Shown: piece by piece, positions 41,662 through 50,767 of the stretch
Layout of the letters: each line of letters starts with the position of its first letter
How positions within the stretch are numbered: position 1 is the first letter of the stretch
NCBI RefSeq assembly: GCF_030718205.1
Contig: NZ_JAUZQF010000005.1
Coordinates: 62,001-126,000, forward strand
DNA from: Nonomuraea turcica
Lineage (GTDB): Bacteria; Actinomycetota; Actinomycetes; Streptosporangiales; Streptosporangiaceae
Length of the DNA stretch: 64,000 nt
Reading direction: 5' to 3'
The notes under the pieces: model-generated
Database searches by the model: none
Seen by the model: only the letters and a program-made list of their open reading frames with translations
Told to the model about the DNA's origin: nothing
Translations under genes and position numbers: made by a program

Positions 41662-43257
41662 TCAGCTCTGTGGCGCCTGCACCAGCGAGGCGCGGCGTTC
41701 GGCCGGGTCGTGACCGGTCACCACGACCGTCGCCCCCGCCGTGGCGACCAGCCGCTCGGGGACCCGTGCGGGCACAGGCTCGGCGGCCTCGCGTTGGTCG
41801 ACGTGGCGGAAGCGGGGCGGGAACGGCGCGGCCTGCTCGATCAGCCGCTGGTAGAACTCCAGCCACAGCCCTTGATCGAAGGTGACCGCCGCCGTGACGC
41901 GGCCCTGGTATCCGTAGACGGCGACGAAGCGTCGCTCGGCCACCGAGCCCTGGGTGATGACGACCTCGTCGGCGAAGGTGGGCACGCCGACCGACTTGAT
42001 GTTGACCCCGAACTGGCTGGACCAGAACACCGGCACCGACAGGTGCGGCCAGCGGTGCGCCTGGTCGCTGATCATGTTGTGGGCGGCGATCTCGGCCTGG
42101 GCGACCGCGTTGCCCCAGTGCTCCAGCGTCATGAACTGGTACTGGTAGAGCGGGTGCGGGAAGCGCGCGATGTCGCCGGCGACGAAGACGTCATCGGTGA
42201 CCAGGCCGTTGCTGTCCACGGCGCGGCAGCCCGCGTCGCAGGCCACGCCCCACACGCCGGCGGCCAGGCCCGAGTCCCGCAGCCATTCGACGTTGCGGAT
42301 GGAGCCGAGTGCGACGACGGCCACGTCGGCCTCCACCGTGCTGCCGTCCGACAGGCGTGCGCCGCGCAGCCGCCCGTCCGCGTCGCCCTCCAGGGCCGTG
42401 ACCGTCGTGTGGCACCGCAGGTCCACGCCGTGTTCGCGGTGCAGCTGCGCCGCCACGTCGCCGAGCACGCCGCCCAGCGCGCCGACGAGCGGGGCGGGAC
42501 CGCGTTCGACGACCGTCACCGGCAGGTCCAGTTCGCGGCACACGGAGGCGATCTCCGAGCCGGTGAACCCGGCGCCTAGGATGAGCACCCGGCGCGGGCC
42601 GGCGGCCAGCGCCTGCCGCAGCCGGGCGGCGTCCGCGACGGTGCGCAGCGTGTGCACGCCCTCCAGCGCGGCCTCGGCCTCGTTCGGCCAGGACCGGGCG
42701 CGGGTGCCGGTGGCCAGCAGGACCCGGTCGAAACCGATCTCGCGGCCGTCGGCCAGCCGCACCCGCTTGCCGGCCACGTCCAGCCCAGTCGCCGGGGTCC
42801 CCCACAGCCACTCGGCCTCGACCTCGCGCAGGCGGGGCAGCATGGTGTGGTCGGGCGGCACCTGCCCGGTGAGGACCTGTTTGGACAGGGGAGGCCGGTC
42901 GTAGGGCTGGTCGGGCTCGTCGCCGATCACGGTCAGCGATCCGGCGAAGCCCTCCCTCCTGAGCACACCGGCGGCCCGGGCTCCGGCCAGCGAGGCCCCG
43001 ACGATGACGATGCGGCCGTCGCCCTGCCCCGGGGCGGGCGGGCCGGCCTGCTCGGCGGCGTGCCGGGTCGCCGCCCAGTCGAGATGGATGGCCTGGACCG
43101 GGCAGGCGGCGGCCGCCCGCAGCACGTGCTCGCGCCGCTCGTCGCCGGGGTCCAGGTCGTACAGCAGCGCCTCTTCTCGCATGGTGAAGACGTCCGGCGC
43201 GAGGAAGGCGCACTGCCCGTAGCCCTGGCAGCGCGTCAGATCGACGACGACTTTCAC
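41662..43257 (-). CDS. Ferredoxin fused to FAD-dependent ferredoxin reductase
   Basis: A 531-aa two-domain redox protein. Residues 1-65 are a [3Fe-4S] ferredoxin (VVVDLTRCQGYGQCAFLAPDVF, then ACPVQAIHL; three Cys ligands). Residues about 80-480 are an FAD reductase with two Rossmann motifs (IVIVGASLAGARAAGVLRREG; LILGAGFTGSEIASVCREL) and the FAD-closing VFVAGDIARFP. A C-terminal reductase domain completes it. Usual actinobacterial P450 systems have separate ferredoxin and reductase genes; here one chain transfers NAD(P)H electrons to the adjacent P450. Confidence 0.9.
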   Translation of the reverse strand: MKVVVDLTRCQGYGQCAFLAPDVFTMREEALLYDLDPGDERREHVLRAAAACPVQAIHLDWAATRHAAEQAGPPAPGQGDGRIVIVGASLAGARAAGVLRREGFAGSLTVIGDEPDQPYDRPPLSKQVLTGQVPPDHTMLPRLREVEAEWLWGTPATGLDVAGKRVRLADGREIGFDRVLLATGTRARSWPNEAEAALEGVHTLRTVADAARLRQALAAGPRRVLILGAGFTGSEIASVCRELDLPVTVVERGPAPLVGALGGVLGDVAAQLHREHGVDLRCHTTVTALEGDADGRLRGARLSDGSTVEADVAVVALGSIRNVEWLRDSGLAAGVWGVACDAGCRAVDSNGLVTDDVFVAGDIARFPHPLYQYQFMTLEHWGNAVAQAEIAAHNMISDQAHRWPHLSVPVFWSSQFGVNIKSVGVPTFADEVVITQGSVAERRFVAVYGYQGRVTAAVTFDQGLWLEFYQRLIEQAAPFPPRFRHVDQREAAEPVPARVPERLVATAGATVVVTGHDPAERRASLVQAPQS

Positions 43258-43433
43258 CGGCGACTCCCCCGTCGAGCAAGCTTGCGCGCCCGCTCGTCGG
43301 TGACGGGCTCTGCCCGTGTGGGCCTACCCCGGCCGCTGCGCCCTGTAGCCCGGTGACAGTGATCATTTCCTGGTCTTTGCCGAGCGGGGAGCCCGGCCCG
43401 GCGGGAGCGTGGTCCGGCGCTGACCGCAGCGGG

Positions 43434-44858
43434 TCAGGGCTGGACGTGCACGAGCTCGGCCCCGAGCAGGTCGGCGACCGCCCGCAGGTCGGCGACGCGG
43501 TGTCCGGTGCCGAGTGCCCAATGGTGGGAGATGCCGCTGGCGCTCCAGGCGTCGGTCCACTCGCCGGGATCGCATCCGAAGTCGACCCGCGAGGTGGTGT
43601 TGCCGATCTGCAGCAGCGGGCCGCCCACCACCTCCCCCTGCGAGACGACGAAGCCGAAGGCCCCGTCGTGACGCTGCCGCAGGCCGAACGCGGTGACCGG
43701 CCCGCGCGCCACGTCGAACTCGACCGAGACGCCCCAGCCTCGCTTTCCGTGGTAGACGCCGAGGCCGCGCAGGAGCGGCCGGCGCGAACTGATCGCCAGA
43801 TGGGCGGGCCCGTCGTGGCCCATCTCGACGTGGCCGCGGGCGAAGTCGAGCGCCTGCAGTTCGGTGAAGGAGCCGCCGCCGCCGAGCCGGTCCATGATCA
43901 GCATGGCGAGCGAGGTGCGGAGCTCGTACTCGCCTGCCGCCGGGATCCCGCGGGCGGTGAGCAGGGACGCGCCGAGGATCATGCCGGCGCCGAGGCGCTC
44001 GTGGATCTCCCCGTCCAGCCCGCGGTGGTAGTAGGCCAGGCTGTCCAGCTCGAAGTCGGCCACGAGCCGGTCGAGCCCGACCGAGACGCGGGCCGCCCAC
44101 GACAGGTCGTCCTCGTTGACGGTGTCGGCCAGCTCGAAGACCTCGCGGGCCAGCTTCGTCCGCTCGTCGGTCTCGGCGTCGGTGACCTTCTCCACGCGTA
44201 CCCGCAGGTCGTCGAACTCGAGCACCTCGACGTGCCCGCCGAAGTTGGCGCTCACCAAGGTGAGGTCGGTGGCCACGTCCAGCATCCCCGGATACAGGTG
44301 GCCCATGAGGCCGTGCCGGCCGCGTCGCAGCGCCGCCCTGACCCCCGCCGCGCGCACCCACCGGCCGATCTTCTCCCAGGCCCGCTCGTCCTCGAGGTAG
44401 CCGGACACCGAGCGGAACGGGACGCCGCAGCGCATGAAGGCGTTGGCCATCTCCGGCAGCGGGCAGGCGCCGCAGTAGGCCAGCCACTGGCCGGTGTCGA
44501 AGGCGGCGTGGTCCATGGACTCGGTCGGCTGCAGGTTGATCAGCAGCACCGGCGCGCCGCTGCGCTGGGCGATCGGCACGAGCATGGTGGCGGTCATGTA
44601 CGTGGTGAGGAACCCGACGATGAGGTCGCAGCCCGCCGCGCGCAGCCGTTCGGCCGCCGCGGCGCCCTCCTGGGCGTCGGAGATGAAGCCGACGTCCACC
44701 ACCTCGCAGTCCAGTGCCGTCATCCGCTCGGCGACCCGGGCGGAGGAGCGCTCCAGCTGCGGCAGCAGGTCGGGGAACTGCGGCCAGTAGGCTCCGAGCC
44801 CGCCTGCCACCAGGCCCACCTTGGTGCGGGGCGGCGTGCCGCGGGTGAGTGTGCTCAT
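43434..44858 (-). CDS. L-fucose/L-arabinose isomerase-family protein
   Basis: A 474-aa protein resembling L-arabinose isomerase (about 500 aa). It has VGLVAGGLGAYWPQFPDL, the FLTTYMTATMLVPIAQRSG region, HLYPGMLDVATDLTLV, and the FDVARGPVTAFGLRQRHDG and WTDAWSASGISHHWALGTGH segments of the C-terminal domain. The Mn ligand pattern (Glu/His) is plausible but I could not align it fully, so the reaction may be on another aldose. ATG 44858 follows AAGGGAGA. It is the last gene of a three-gene minus-strand group with a discoidin protein and PhoD. Confidence 0.8.
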   Translation of the reverse strand: MSTLTRGTPPRTKVGLVAGGLGAYWPQFPDLLPQLERSSARVAERMTALDCEVVDVGFISDAQEGAAAAERLRAAGCDLIVGFLTTYMTATMLVPIAQRSGAPVLLINLQPTESMDHAAFDTGQWLAYCGACPLPEMANAFMRCGVPFRSVSGYLEDERAWEKIGRWVRAAGVRAALRRGRHGLMGHLYPGMLDVATDLTLVSANFGGHVEVLEFDDLRVRVEKVTDAETDERTKLAREVFELADTVNEDDLSWAARVSVGLDRLVADFELDSLAYYHRGLDGEIHERLGAGMILGASLLTARGIPAAGEYELRTSLAMLIMDRLGGGGSFTELQALDFARGHVEMGHDGPAHLAISSRRPLLRGLGVYHGKRGWGVSVEFDVARGPVTAFGLRQRHDGAFGFVVSQGEVVGGPLLQIGNTTSRVDFGCDPGEWTDAWSASGISHHWALGTGHRVADLRAVADLLGAELVHVQP

Positions 44859-44874
44859 GAGAGTCTCCCTTCGG

Positions 44875-45801
44875 TCAGCGGACTTCGACCTCGATGATGC
44901 GGGTGTAGTCGTTGGCGCCGTTCGAGGCCAGCGCGACGATGCGGACGGCGTCGGCGGTGACGGGCGCGAAGTCGGAGCGCACGCTGCCCGCGACGTTGCC
45001 GCGCACCTGCGCGACCGTCTGCCACTGGCCGTTCAGTCCGGTCTGGACGTCCCAGTCGCGCAGCCCGAAGGTCGCGGCGGGGTAGCGTTCGGTGTTCAGG
45101 GTGTACAGGTCCACGCGGGAGACCTGCTTGGCGCCGCCGAGCGCGACGGACACGGTGTCGGGCCAGGTCCGGCCCGTGGCGTCGTTCCAGCCGTTGCCGC
45201 CGGCCCAGCCGTTGGAGCTCGTGTCGCCGTCGGCGACGCTGCACGGCGGGTAATTGGCGTTGGTGTGCTGGGAGGAGGCCGTGACCGGCCGCAGCAGCGC
45301 CAGGTTGCCGCCGTTGTCGAGCCGGTCCAGGGTGACGACCTCGACGGGCACGGCCAGCGTGCGCTGACCGGCGCGCAGGCGCAGGCCGTACTCGCCCTCG
45401 GGGGTGGTGGGCGGGACGGCGACCAGCAGCTTCGCGCCGAGCTCGTAGCCGGGCGGCAGGTAGCTGGACAGCATGGAGCGGGAGGCCGACAGCGGCTGGT
45501 CGATCTCCACGAACAGGTCGGCGTAGACGGGTTTCTTCGCGTCGCTGCGCAGGCCGATCTCGATCTTGGCCGGGCAGGCGGCGTCCACGCCGAGCGGGGC
45601 GAGCAGCCGGTCGGCGCCCGCGATGGGGGTCAGCTCGCCGGTGCCCTTGGAGGTGCCCGGTTTGACCCGTACCGAAGGGACCGTCGCGGGCTGCTCGGCG
45701 GCGGGAGAGGGGTCCTGCCGCCGGGGGGTGGCTCCCGCGGCCGGCGCGGCCAGCAGGGCGGCGACGCCGGCGACGGCGAGCGCGGCGGTGAGATGACGCA
45801 T
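44875..45801 (-). CDS. Secreted discoidin (F5/8 type C)-domain protein
   Basis: A 308-aa secreted protein. The signal peptide ends near residue 23 (ALLAAPAAG-ATP). A beta-domain of NPCBM-associated type (about 40-165) precedes a F5/8-type-C/discoidin-like domain: GNLALLRPVTASSQHTN, ADGDTSSNGWAGGNGW, WPDTVSVALGGAKQVSRVDL, SFDPV-like DFAPVTADAVRIVAL and the final YTRIIEVEVR. Such modules bind carbohydrate or glycans at the cell surface. No catalytic domain is present, so it may be an accessory protein. It is coupled to PhoD upstream (15 bp) and the isomerase downstream (16 bp). Confidence 0.82.
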   Translation of the reverse strand: MRHLTAALAVAGVAALLAAPAAGATPRRQDPSPAAEQPATVPSVRVKPGTSKGTGELTPIAGADRLLAPLGVDAACPAKIEIGLRSDAKKPVYADLFVEIDQPLSASRSMLSSYLPPGYELGAKLLVAVPPTTPEGEYGLRLRAGQRTLAVPVEVVTLDRLDNGGNLALLRPVTASSQHTNANYPPCSVADGDTSSNGWAGGNGWNDATGRTWPDTVSVALGGAKQVSRVDLYTLNTERYPAATFGLRDWDVQTGLNGQWQTVAQVRGNVAGSVRSDFAPVTADAVRIVALASNGANDYTRIIEVEVR

Positions 45802-45816
45802 GATCGTTCCTTCCTG

Positions 45817-47385
45817 TCAGAGCGCGTTCAGGCCGGGAACGCCGTCGAGCGTCACGAGACTGGCCCTGGTGGAGACCGGCGCGCCCGGCCGGTCGACGTA
45901 GGGGACGACCTTGAAGTCGGCCTGCCACTGGCTCCTGGTGACCTGGCAGGACACGTAGCCGCGCTGGTAGCTGGAGAAACGCAGATGCGGGTTGACGGCG
46001 TCGCGGCCGCCGGGCGGCAGGCCGGCGGCGGCGTTGCCGTTGCCGCCGCTGCTGACGGAGGTGCCGACGAACTCCACGCCGACCGTGGGCGAGGCGGGAT
46101 CGTCGAAGTTCGTCTTCAGCTCGCCCGCCAGGTTGTAGTGGATGTCCCCGGTGAGCACGACGGGGTTGCTGACCCGGCGCTCGGCCATGCCGGTCAGCAC
46201 GCGGTCCTTGGCGGCCTTGTATCCGTCCCAGAGGTCCATGCTGAGCCGCTGGGCGGGCGAGGCGTCGAAGTCGAGCTGGATCATGGCGATCTGCTGGGCC
46301 AGCACGTTCCACTTGGCGCGCGAGGCGCCGAGGCCGTCGAGCAGCCATCGTTCCTGCTCGGCGCCGAGCATCTGCCGGGCGGGGTCGAGGCGCTCGGCGC
46401 AGCCGACCTGCTGGCCGTCGCCGCACACCTGGTCGTCGCGGTACTGGCGGGTGTCGAGCACGTTGAACTCGGCGAGATCGCCGTAGGTGAACCTGCGGTA
46501 GATCCGCGCGTCGGGGCCCTGCACGGCAGGCACGCGGATGGGCAGGTTCTCCCAGTAGGCCCGGAAGGCGTTGGCGCGGATGACCAGGTAGTCCTGCTCG
46601 CTCACCTCGCCGCCCGGCCCGTGCGGGCCCGCCCAGTTGTCGAGCACCTCGTGGTCGTCCCAGGTGACGATCCACGGCGCCCGCTGGTGCGCGGCCTGCA
46701 GGTCGGGGTCGCTCTTGTAGAGGCCGTACTGGACGCGGAAGCGGTCGAGGGTGTCGCACTGTACCCTGAACTGCTCGGGCACCGGCGTCTGCCGCAGTCC
46801 GCCGGAGGGCACGATGCCGTACTCGTAGATGTAGTCGCCCAGGTGGAAGACCACATCAGGCTCTTCTTCCGCGAGATGCCGGTAGGCGGTGTAGTAGCCG
46901 TCCTGCCACAGGGCGCAGGAGGCGAAGGCCAGCTTCAGGCTCTCGGGGCTGCTGCCCGGCGCGGGCGCCGTCCTGGTCCTGCCGACCGGGCTGATCTGGC
47001 CGCCGGTGCGGAAGCGGTAGAAGTACTCACGGCCGGGACGCAGGCCTTTGGCGTCCACGTGGACCGAGTGGCCGTACTCGGGGGTGGCCCAGGCGGTGCC
47101 GTGCCGGGCGCGCCGGGTGAACGCCTCATCCTCCGCGATCTCCCAGTCGACCGCGATCTTGTTGTACGGCATGCCGCCGAGGGGTTCGAGCGGCTTGACG
47201 GCCAGGCGGGTCCATAACATGACCCGGTCCGGCAGCGGGTCCCCGGATGCGACGCCCAGCTGGAAGGGGTAGTCGCCTTTGACCGTGGCCGGCGCGGTCC
47301 AGGGATCGGCCAGGTTGGTGGTGAAGGCGAGGGCCAGTGCGGAGCCGCCGAGCCCGAAGAAGGAACGGCGGGCGAGGTCGGGCAT
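45817..47385 (-). CDS. phoD: PhoD-type alkaline phosphatase/phosphodiesterase
   Basis: A 522-aa secreted metallophosphoesterase. A twin-arginine signal (RRSFFGLGGSALALAF) begins at residue 6. It has the PhoD_N domain, then the core motifs LKLAFASCALWQDGYY, VVFHLGDYIYEYG, WIVTWDDHEVLDNWAG and VVLTGDIHYNLAGELK for Fe/Ca binding. PhoD hydrolyses phosphodiesters such as teichoic acid. ATG 47385 follows GTGAGGAAG. There is no convincing PHO box in the 100-bp 5' region, only AT-rich sequence (TTATTTGTAACTTGACC on the minus strand). Confidence 0.92.
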   Translation of the reverse strand: MPDLARRSFFGLGGSALALAFTTNLADPWTAPATVKGDYPFQLGVASGDPLPDRVMLWTRLAVKPLEPLGGMPYNKIAVDWEIAEDEAFTRRARHGTAWATPEYGHSVHVDAKGLRPGREYFYRFRTGGQISPVGRTRTAPAPGSSPESLKLAFASCALWQDGYYTAYRHLAEEEPDVVFHLGDYIYEYGIVPSGGLRQTPVPEQFRVQCDTLDRFRVQYGLYKSDPDLQAAHQRAPWIVTWDDHEVLDNWAGPHGPGGEVSEQDYLVIRANAFRAYWENLPIRVPAVQGPDARIYRRFTYGDLAEFNVLDTRQYRDDQVCGDGQQVGCAERLDPARQMLGAEQERWLLDGLGASRAKWNVLAQQIAMIQLDFDASPAQRLSMDLWDGYKAAKDRVLTGMAERRVSNPVVLTGDIHYNLAGELKTNFDDPASPTVGVEFVGTSVSSGGNGNAAAGLPPGGRDAVNPHLRFSSYQRGYVSCQVTRSQWQADFKVVPYVDRPGAPVSTRASLVTLDGVPGLNAL

Positions 47386-47486
47386 GCTGCTTCCTCACAG
47401 TGCGGGGGGCAGGGCGAAAGCCCTCACTTTGTAGCAAGCAGCCAAAGTCTTAACAAGGGTCAAGTTACAAATAACGAGCCACGGTG

Positions 47487-48272
47487 TTACATCTGTGCCA
47501 CCTCGACGTGCCGGTGCCGGTCACGCAGCCGCTGCAGCATCTCGGCGGGGGCGTCGGAGTCGACCACGATGACGTCGAAATCGTCGAGGGGCGCGACCCG
47601 GTGCAGGGCCATACGCGCCAGCTTGGAGCCGTCGACGGCCAGGATGCGGCGCGTGCCCGAGCGCAGCATCGCCCGCTTGACCAGGACGATCTCCTGCTCC
47701 TGATGGAAGGCGTACTGGTCGGAGATCGCCGAGGTGGAGACCACGACCACGTCGGTGCTCACCGCCTCGGCCGCGTCGACGCAGCCGAGGCCGAGGAAGG
47801 AGTCGTGGGTGGCGTGATATTCGCCGCCGAGCGCGATGAGCCGGATGTCGGGAGTGCCGGCGAGCAGCCTGATCGCCTCCAGGAAGTTGGTCACCACGGT
47901 CAGGGGCGCCATCGCGCTCAGCCGCCTGGCCACGGCCAGCGCCGTGGTGGAGTCGTCCAGCATGACGGAGCTGCCCGGCTCGATCATGCCCGCCACCACC
48001 CGCGCGATCGCGTCCTTCGCCGCGGTGTGCGCCTGGAGGCGGTAGGCGATGTTGCTCTCCCAGATGTTGGACGCCTGAGCGGTGGCACCGCCACGGACCT
48101 TGCGCACCATGCCCTGGCGCTCCAGCTCGTCGAGGTCGCGGTGGACGGTCATCACACTCACGGCGAAACCCTCCGCGAGCTCCGTCACCGTCGCCGAGCC
48201 CTGCCGCACGATCAGCTCCGCCATGTCCCGCCACCGCGCGGACCTGCTTGAGGTGTGCTGCCGCGAATTCAC
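47487..48272 (-). CDS. DeoR family transcriptional regulator
   Basis: A 261-aa regulator; GTG 48272 has GGGAG 6 bases upstream. The DeoR HTH covers about 15-70 (GSATVTELAEGFAVSVMTVHRDLDELERQGMVRKVRGG). The sugar-phosphate isomerase-like effector domain includes MLDDSTTALAVARRL, IRLIALGGEYHATHDSFLG and TRRILAVDGSKLAR. It faces the sugar ABC/GH106 operon across 276 bp that hold a perfect TTGTTAA-T-TTAACAA dyad, so it most likely represses both itself and that operon. PhoD lies downstream on the same strand. Confidence 0.9.
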   Translation of the reverse strand: MNSRQHTSSRSARWRDMAELIVRQGSATVTELAEGFAVSVMTVHRDLDELERQGMVRKVRGGATAQASNIWESNIAYRLQAHTAAKDAIARVVAGMIEPGSSVMLDDSTTALAVARRLSAMAPLTVVTNFLEAIRLLAGTPDIRLIALGGEYHATHDSFLGLGCVDAAEAVSTDVVVVSTSAISDQYAFHQEQEIVLVKRAMLRSGTRRILAVDGSKLARMALHRVAPLDDFDVIVVDSDAPAEMLQRLRDRHRHVEVAQM

Positions 48273-48357
48273 CTGAGCTCCCACCCTCGCCTGGACGGTC
48301 GCGAATCCTACCCTTGACACTCCGCTTGGGCGACTCATACTCTCCCCCCATCCATCG

Positions 48358-48387
48358 ATTTAACAGAACTTGTTGTTAATTTAACAA
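48358..48387. promoter_or_regulatory. DeoR operator region
   Basis: TTGTTAATTTAACAA (48373-48387) is a perfect 7-1-7 palindrome. A further half-site TTTAACA lies at 48359-48365 on the side of the DeoR gene. The very low GC of this stretch stands out against its surroundings. It sits in the divergent intergenic region before the sugar ABC operon. Confidence 0.65.
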
Positions 48388-48548
48388 TCCGTCGCCTGGC
48401 ATGCTCCGAACGCTGTCGCATGACCGTGATTAAAACGTTCGCATCGGCCTGGGCAGGTGGGAGGGCCGCCGCCGTCCGCCTGCCCGGCGGGCAGACCCGC
48501 CGGGTGCCTCGGGGGACCGCTTCTTCCGCACGACCGAGGAGTCATGAC

Positions 48549-49853
48549 ATGACCGACCTGCTGCGCGACGCCCGCGTGAGCCGCGGCCAGTTCTTCCGCA
48601 TGATGGGCGGCCTGGCGGTCGCGGCGGCCGCCACCGCGTGCTCCACCAAGCCGGAGACCACCGCCACGACCGGCGGCGGGGCCGCGGCGACGGAGCTGAA
48701 GTTCATCGGCGTGGCCGATCAGAAGTCCGCCATGGACGAGCTGCTGGCCGCCTACCAGAAGGTCAAGCCCGCGGTGCGGGTCACCGCCTCCTACGCCCCC
48801 ACCGACCAGGTGCAGACCTCGGTGCGCACCCAGCTCGGCGCGGGCAACGCGCCCGATCTGCACGTGGTCTACCCGGGCAACGGCAGCGCGATGTCGATGA
48901 CCCAGATCGCCGAGGCCGGGCTGCTGGCGGACCTGTCGGCCCAGCCGTGGACCCAGACGATCCCCGCAGGGTTCAAACCGGCCTTCCAGCTCGGCGGCAA
49001 GACCTACATCTTCTCCGCCGGGTCGTCGGTGATCGGCGCCATCTACAACAAGAAGGTCTTCGAGCAGGCGGGCGTGGACGCCCCGCCGACGACGTGGACC
49101 GAGTTCCTGGCGGTCTGCGACAAGCTGAAGAAGTCGGGTGTCGCGCCGATCGCGCTCGGCGCGCAGACGCCGTGGGTCACCCAGCTCATCACGTACGCGC
49201 TGGTGCCCTCGACGGTCTACGCCAAGGACCCCACGTTCGACGACAAGCAGCTCGCGGGGCAGACCACCTTCGCCGAGTCGGGCTGGCGCCAGGCCATGGA
49301 GATGTACCTGGAGTTGCAGAAGCGCGGCTTCTTCAACGACAAGCCGAACGGCACCACGTTCGAACAGCAGATCTCCATGGTGGCCACCGGCAAGGCGGGC
49401 ATGGCCGTGCAGGTCTCGGCGGTGCTGCCCGACTTCCGCAAGTCCGCCTCCGCGCCCGATGACCTGTCGATGTTCCCGGTGCCGGGGGCCGACGACGCCG
49501 CCTCGGTGTGGATCCCGGCCGGCGTCGTCGTCGGGCTCGGCGCCGCCGCCAAGGGCAAGAACGTCGAGGAGGCGAAGGCGTTCATCGACTTCCTCGGCAA
49601 GCAGGAGAACATCAACGCCTGGGCCAAGGCGATCTCCGCGATCCCGCTCACCCAGGACGCCTCGTCCACGATCGATCCGGCCGTGGAGTCGTTCCTGCCG
49701 TTCACCAAGGACAGGGCGGTGCCGTTCATGGATCAGCGCTGGCCCAACGCCGAGGTGCAGCCGGTGCACTTTGCGGTCGTCCAGGAGCTGCTCGCGGGCA
49801 AGTCCACGATCGACGAGGCGCTGACGAAGATGGACGAGGCCTACCGGAAGTGA
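48549..49853 (+). CDS. Sugar ABC transporter solute-binding lipoprotein
   Basis: A 434-aa lipoprotein; ATG 48549 follows GAGGAG. The lipobox (AATAC) places the lipidated Cys at 31. Family-1 features are AAYQKVKPAVRVTASYAPTD, LHVVYPGNGSAMSMTQIAE, GKTYIFSAGSSVIGAIYNKK and GKAGMAVQVSAVLPDF. It heads a four-gene operon with two permeases and a GH106-like enzyme, linked by 4-bp overlaps. Its ligand is presumably an oligosaccharide released by the glycosidase or by extracellular lyases. Confidence 0.9.
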   Translation: MTDLLRDARVSRGQFFRMMGGLAVAAAATACSTKPETTATTGGGAAATELKFIGVADQKSAMDELLAAYQKVKPAVRVTASYAPTDQVQTSVRTQLGAGNAPDLHVVYPGNGSAMSMTQIAEAGLLADLSAQPWTQTIPAGFKPAFQLGGKTYIFSAGSSVIGAIYNKKVFEQAGVDAPPTTWTEFLAVCDKLKKSGVAPIALGAQTPWVTQLITYALVPSTVYAKDPTFDDKQLAGQTTFAESGWRQAMEMYLELQKRGFFNDKPNGTTFEQQISMVATGKAGMAVQVSAVLPDFRKSASAPDDLSMFPVPGADDAASVWIPAGVVVGLGAAAKGKNVEEAKAFIDFLGKQENINAWAKAISAIPLTQDASSTIDPAVESFLPFTKDRAVPFMDQRWPNAEVQPVHFAVVQELLAGKSTIDEALTKMDEAYRK

Positions 49854-50767
49854 CCCTGGTGACCGCGACCAAACCAGCCCGCACCCGCCCGGCCGCGGCC
49901 GGGCGGCGCTCCCGGCTCACCTCGCCGTCGTGGCTGTTCGCCGCGCCCGCTCTCGTCGTGTACGCGCTGGTGGTGCTCTACCCCGCGGCCGGCGGCATCG
50001 TGTACGCCTTCACCGACTGGAGCGGGATCGGCCAGGACATGTCCTTCGTCGGGCTGGCCAACTTCGGCACGCTCCTCGGCGACGAGCAGGCCATGGGCTC
50101 GATCGGCAACACGCTGCTGCTGACCGTGGCCATCGTGATCGTGCAGAACGGCGTCGGGCTGCTGCTGGCGCTCGGCGTGCACGCGAAGCTGAAGAGCCGG
50201 GCGCTGCTGCGGGTGATCTTCTTCGCCCCCGTGGTCGTCAGCCCCGTGATGGTGGCCTTCCTGTGGAAGTACGTCTACAACCCCGACCCGTCGGCCGGCC
50301 TCAACGGGCTGCTGGGCCTGGAGGTCGACTGGCTCGGCGACCCGTCGGTGGCGCTGTGGTCGATCGCGGGCATGGTGGTGTGGCAGTACGCCGGTTACTC
50401 CATGGTCATCTTCCTGGCCGGGCTGGAGGGCGTGCCCAAGGAGCTGCACGAGGCGGCGATGATCGACGGCGCCGGCGCCTTCCAGCGCTTCCGCTACGTC
50501 ACCTGGCCGCTGCTCGCGCCCGCCGTGACGATCAACCTGATGCTCTCCACGATCGGCGGGCTCAAGCTGTTCGACCAGGTCTTCGCGGCCACGAACGGCG
50601 GCCCCGGCTACGCCACCGAGACGCTGTCCACGGTGCTGTACAAGCAGGCGTTCGTGTTCGGCAAGTTCGGCTACAGCACCGCGATCGCGCTGGTGCTGGG
50701 ACTGTTCGTGGCGGCCGTCTCCCTGGTGCAGGTCTACCACCTGCGGCGCCGGGAGGTGACCGCGTGA
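49850..50767 (+). CDS. Carbohydrate ABC permease, MalF type
   Basis: GTG 49850 overlaps the lipoprotein stop by 4 bp; 305 aa. Six membrane helices, beginning WLFAAPALVVYALVVLYPAAG, with the EAA loop KELHEAAMIDGAGAFQRFRYVTWPLL and the FDQVFAATNGGPGYATETLS segment typical of this family. It pairs with the MalG-type protein that follows, again with a 4-bp overlap. No ATPase gene is nearby, so a shared MsiK-like ATPase is expected. Confidence 0.92.
   Translation: MTLVTATKPARTRPAAAGRRSRLTSPSWLFAAPALVVYALVVLYPAAGGIVYAFTDWSGIGQDMSFVGLANFGTLLGDEQAMGSIGNTLLLTVAIVIVQNGVGLLLALGVHAKLKSRALLRVIFFAPVVVSPVMVAFLWKYVYNPDPSAGLNGLLGLEVDWLGDPSVALWSIAGMVVWQYAGYSMVIFLAGLEGVPKELHEAAMIDGAGAFQRFRYVTWPLLAPAVTINLMLSTIGGLKLFDQVFAATNGGPGYATETLSTVLYKQAFVFGKFGYSTAIALVLGLFVAAVSLVQVYHLRRREVTA

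Noticed and set aside
40424..43257. P450 region as a natural-product gene cluster
   Set aside because: There are no synthases, carrier proteins or tailoring neighbours; only the P450 and its redox partner.
44821..47217. A 798-aa plus-strand open frame opposite phoD
   Set aside because: It lies wholly antisense to PhoD and the discoidin gene, with shadow-type composition and no domain.
47386..47486. PHO box before phoD
   Set aside because: The minus strand has CTTGACC and AT-rich sequence, but no pair of 11-nt GTTCACC-type repeats.
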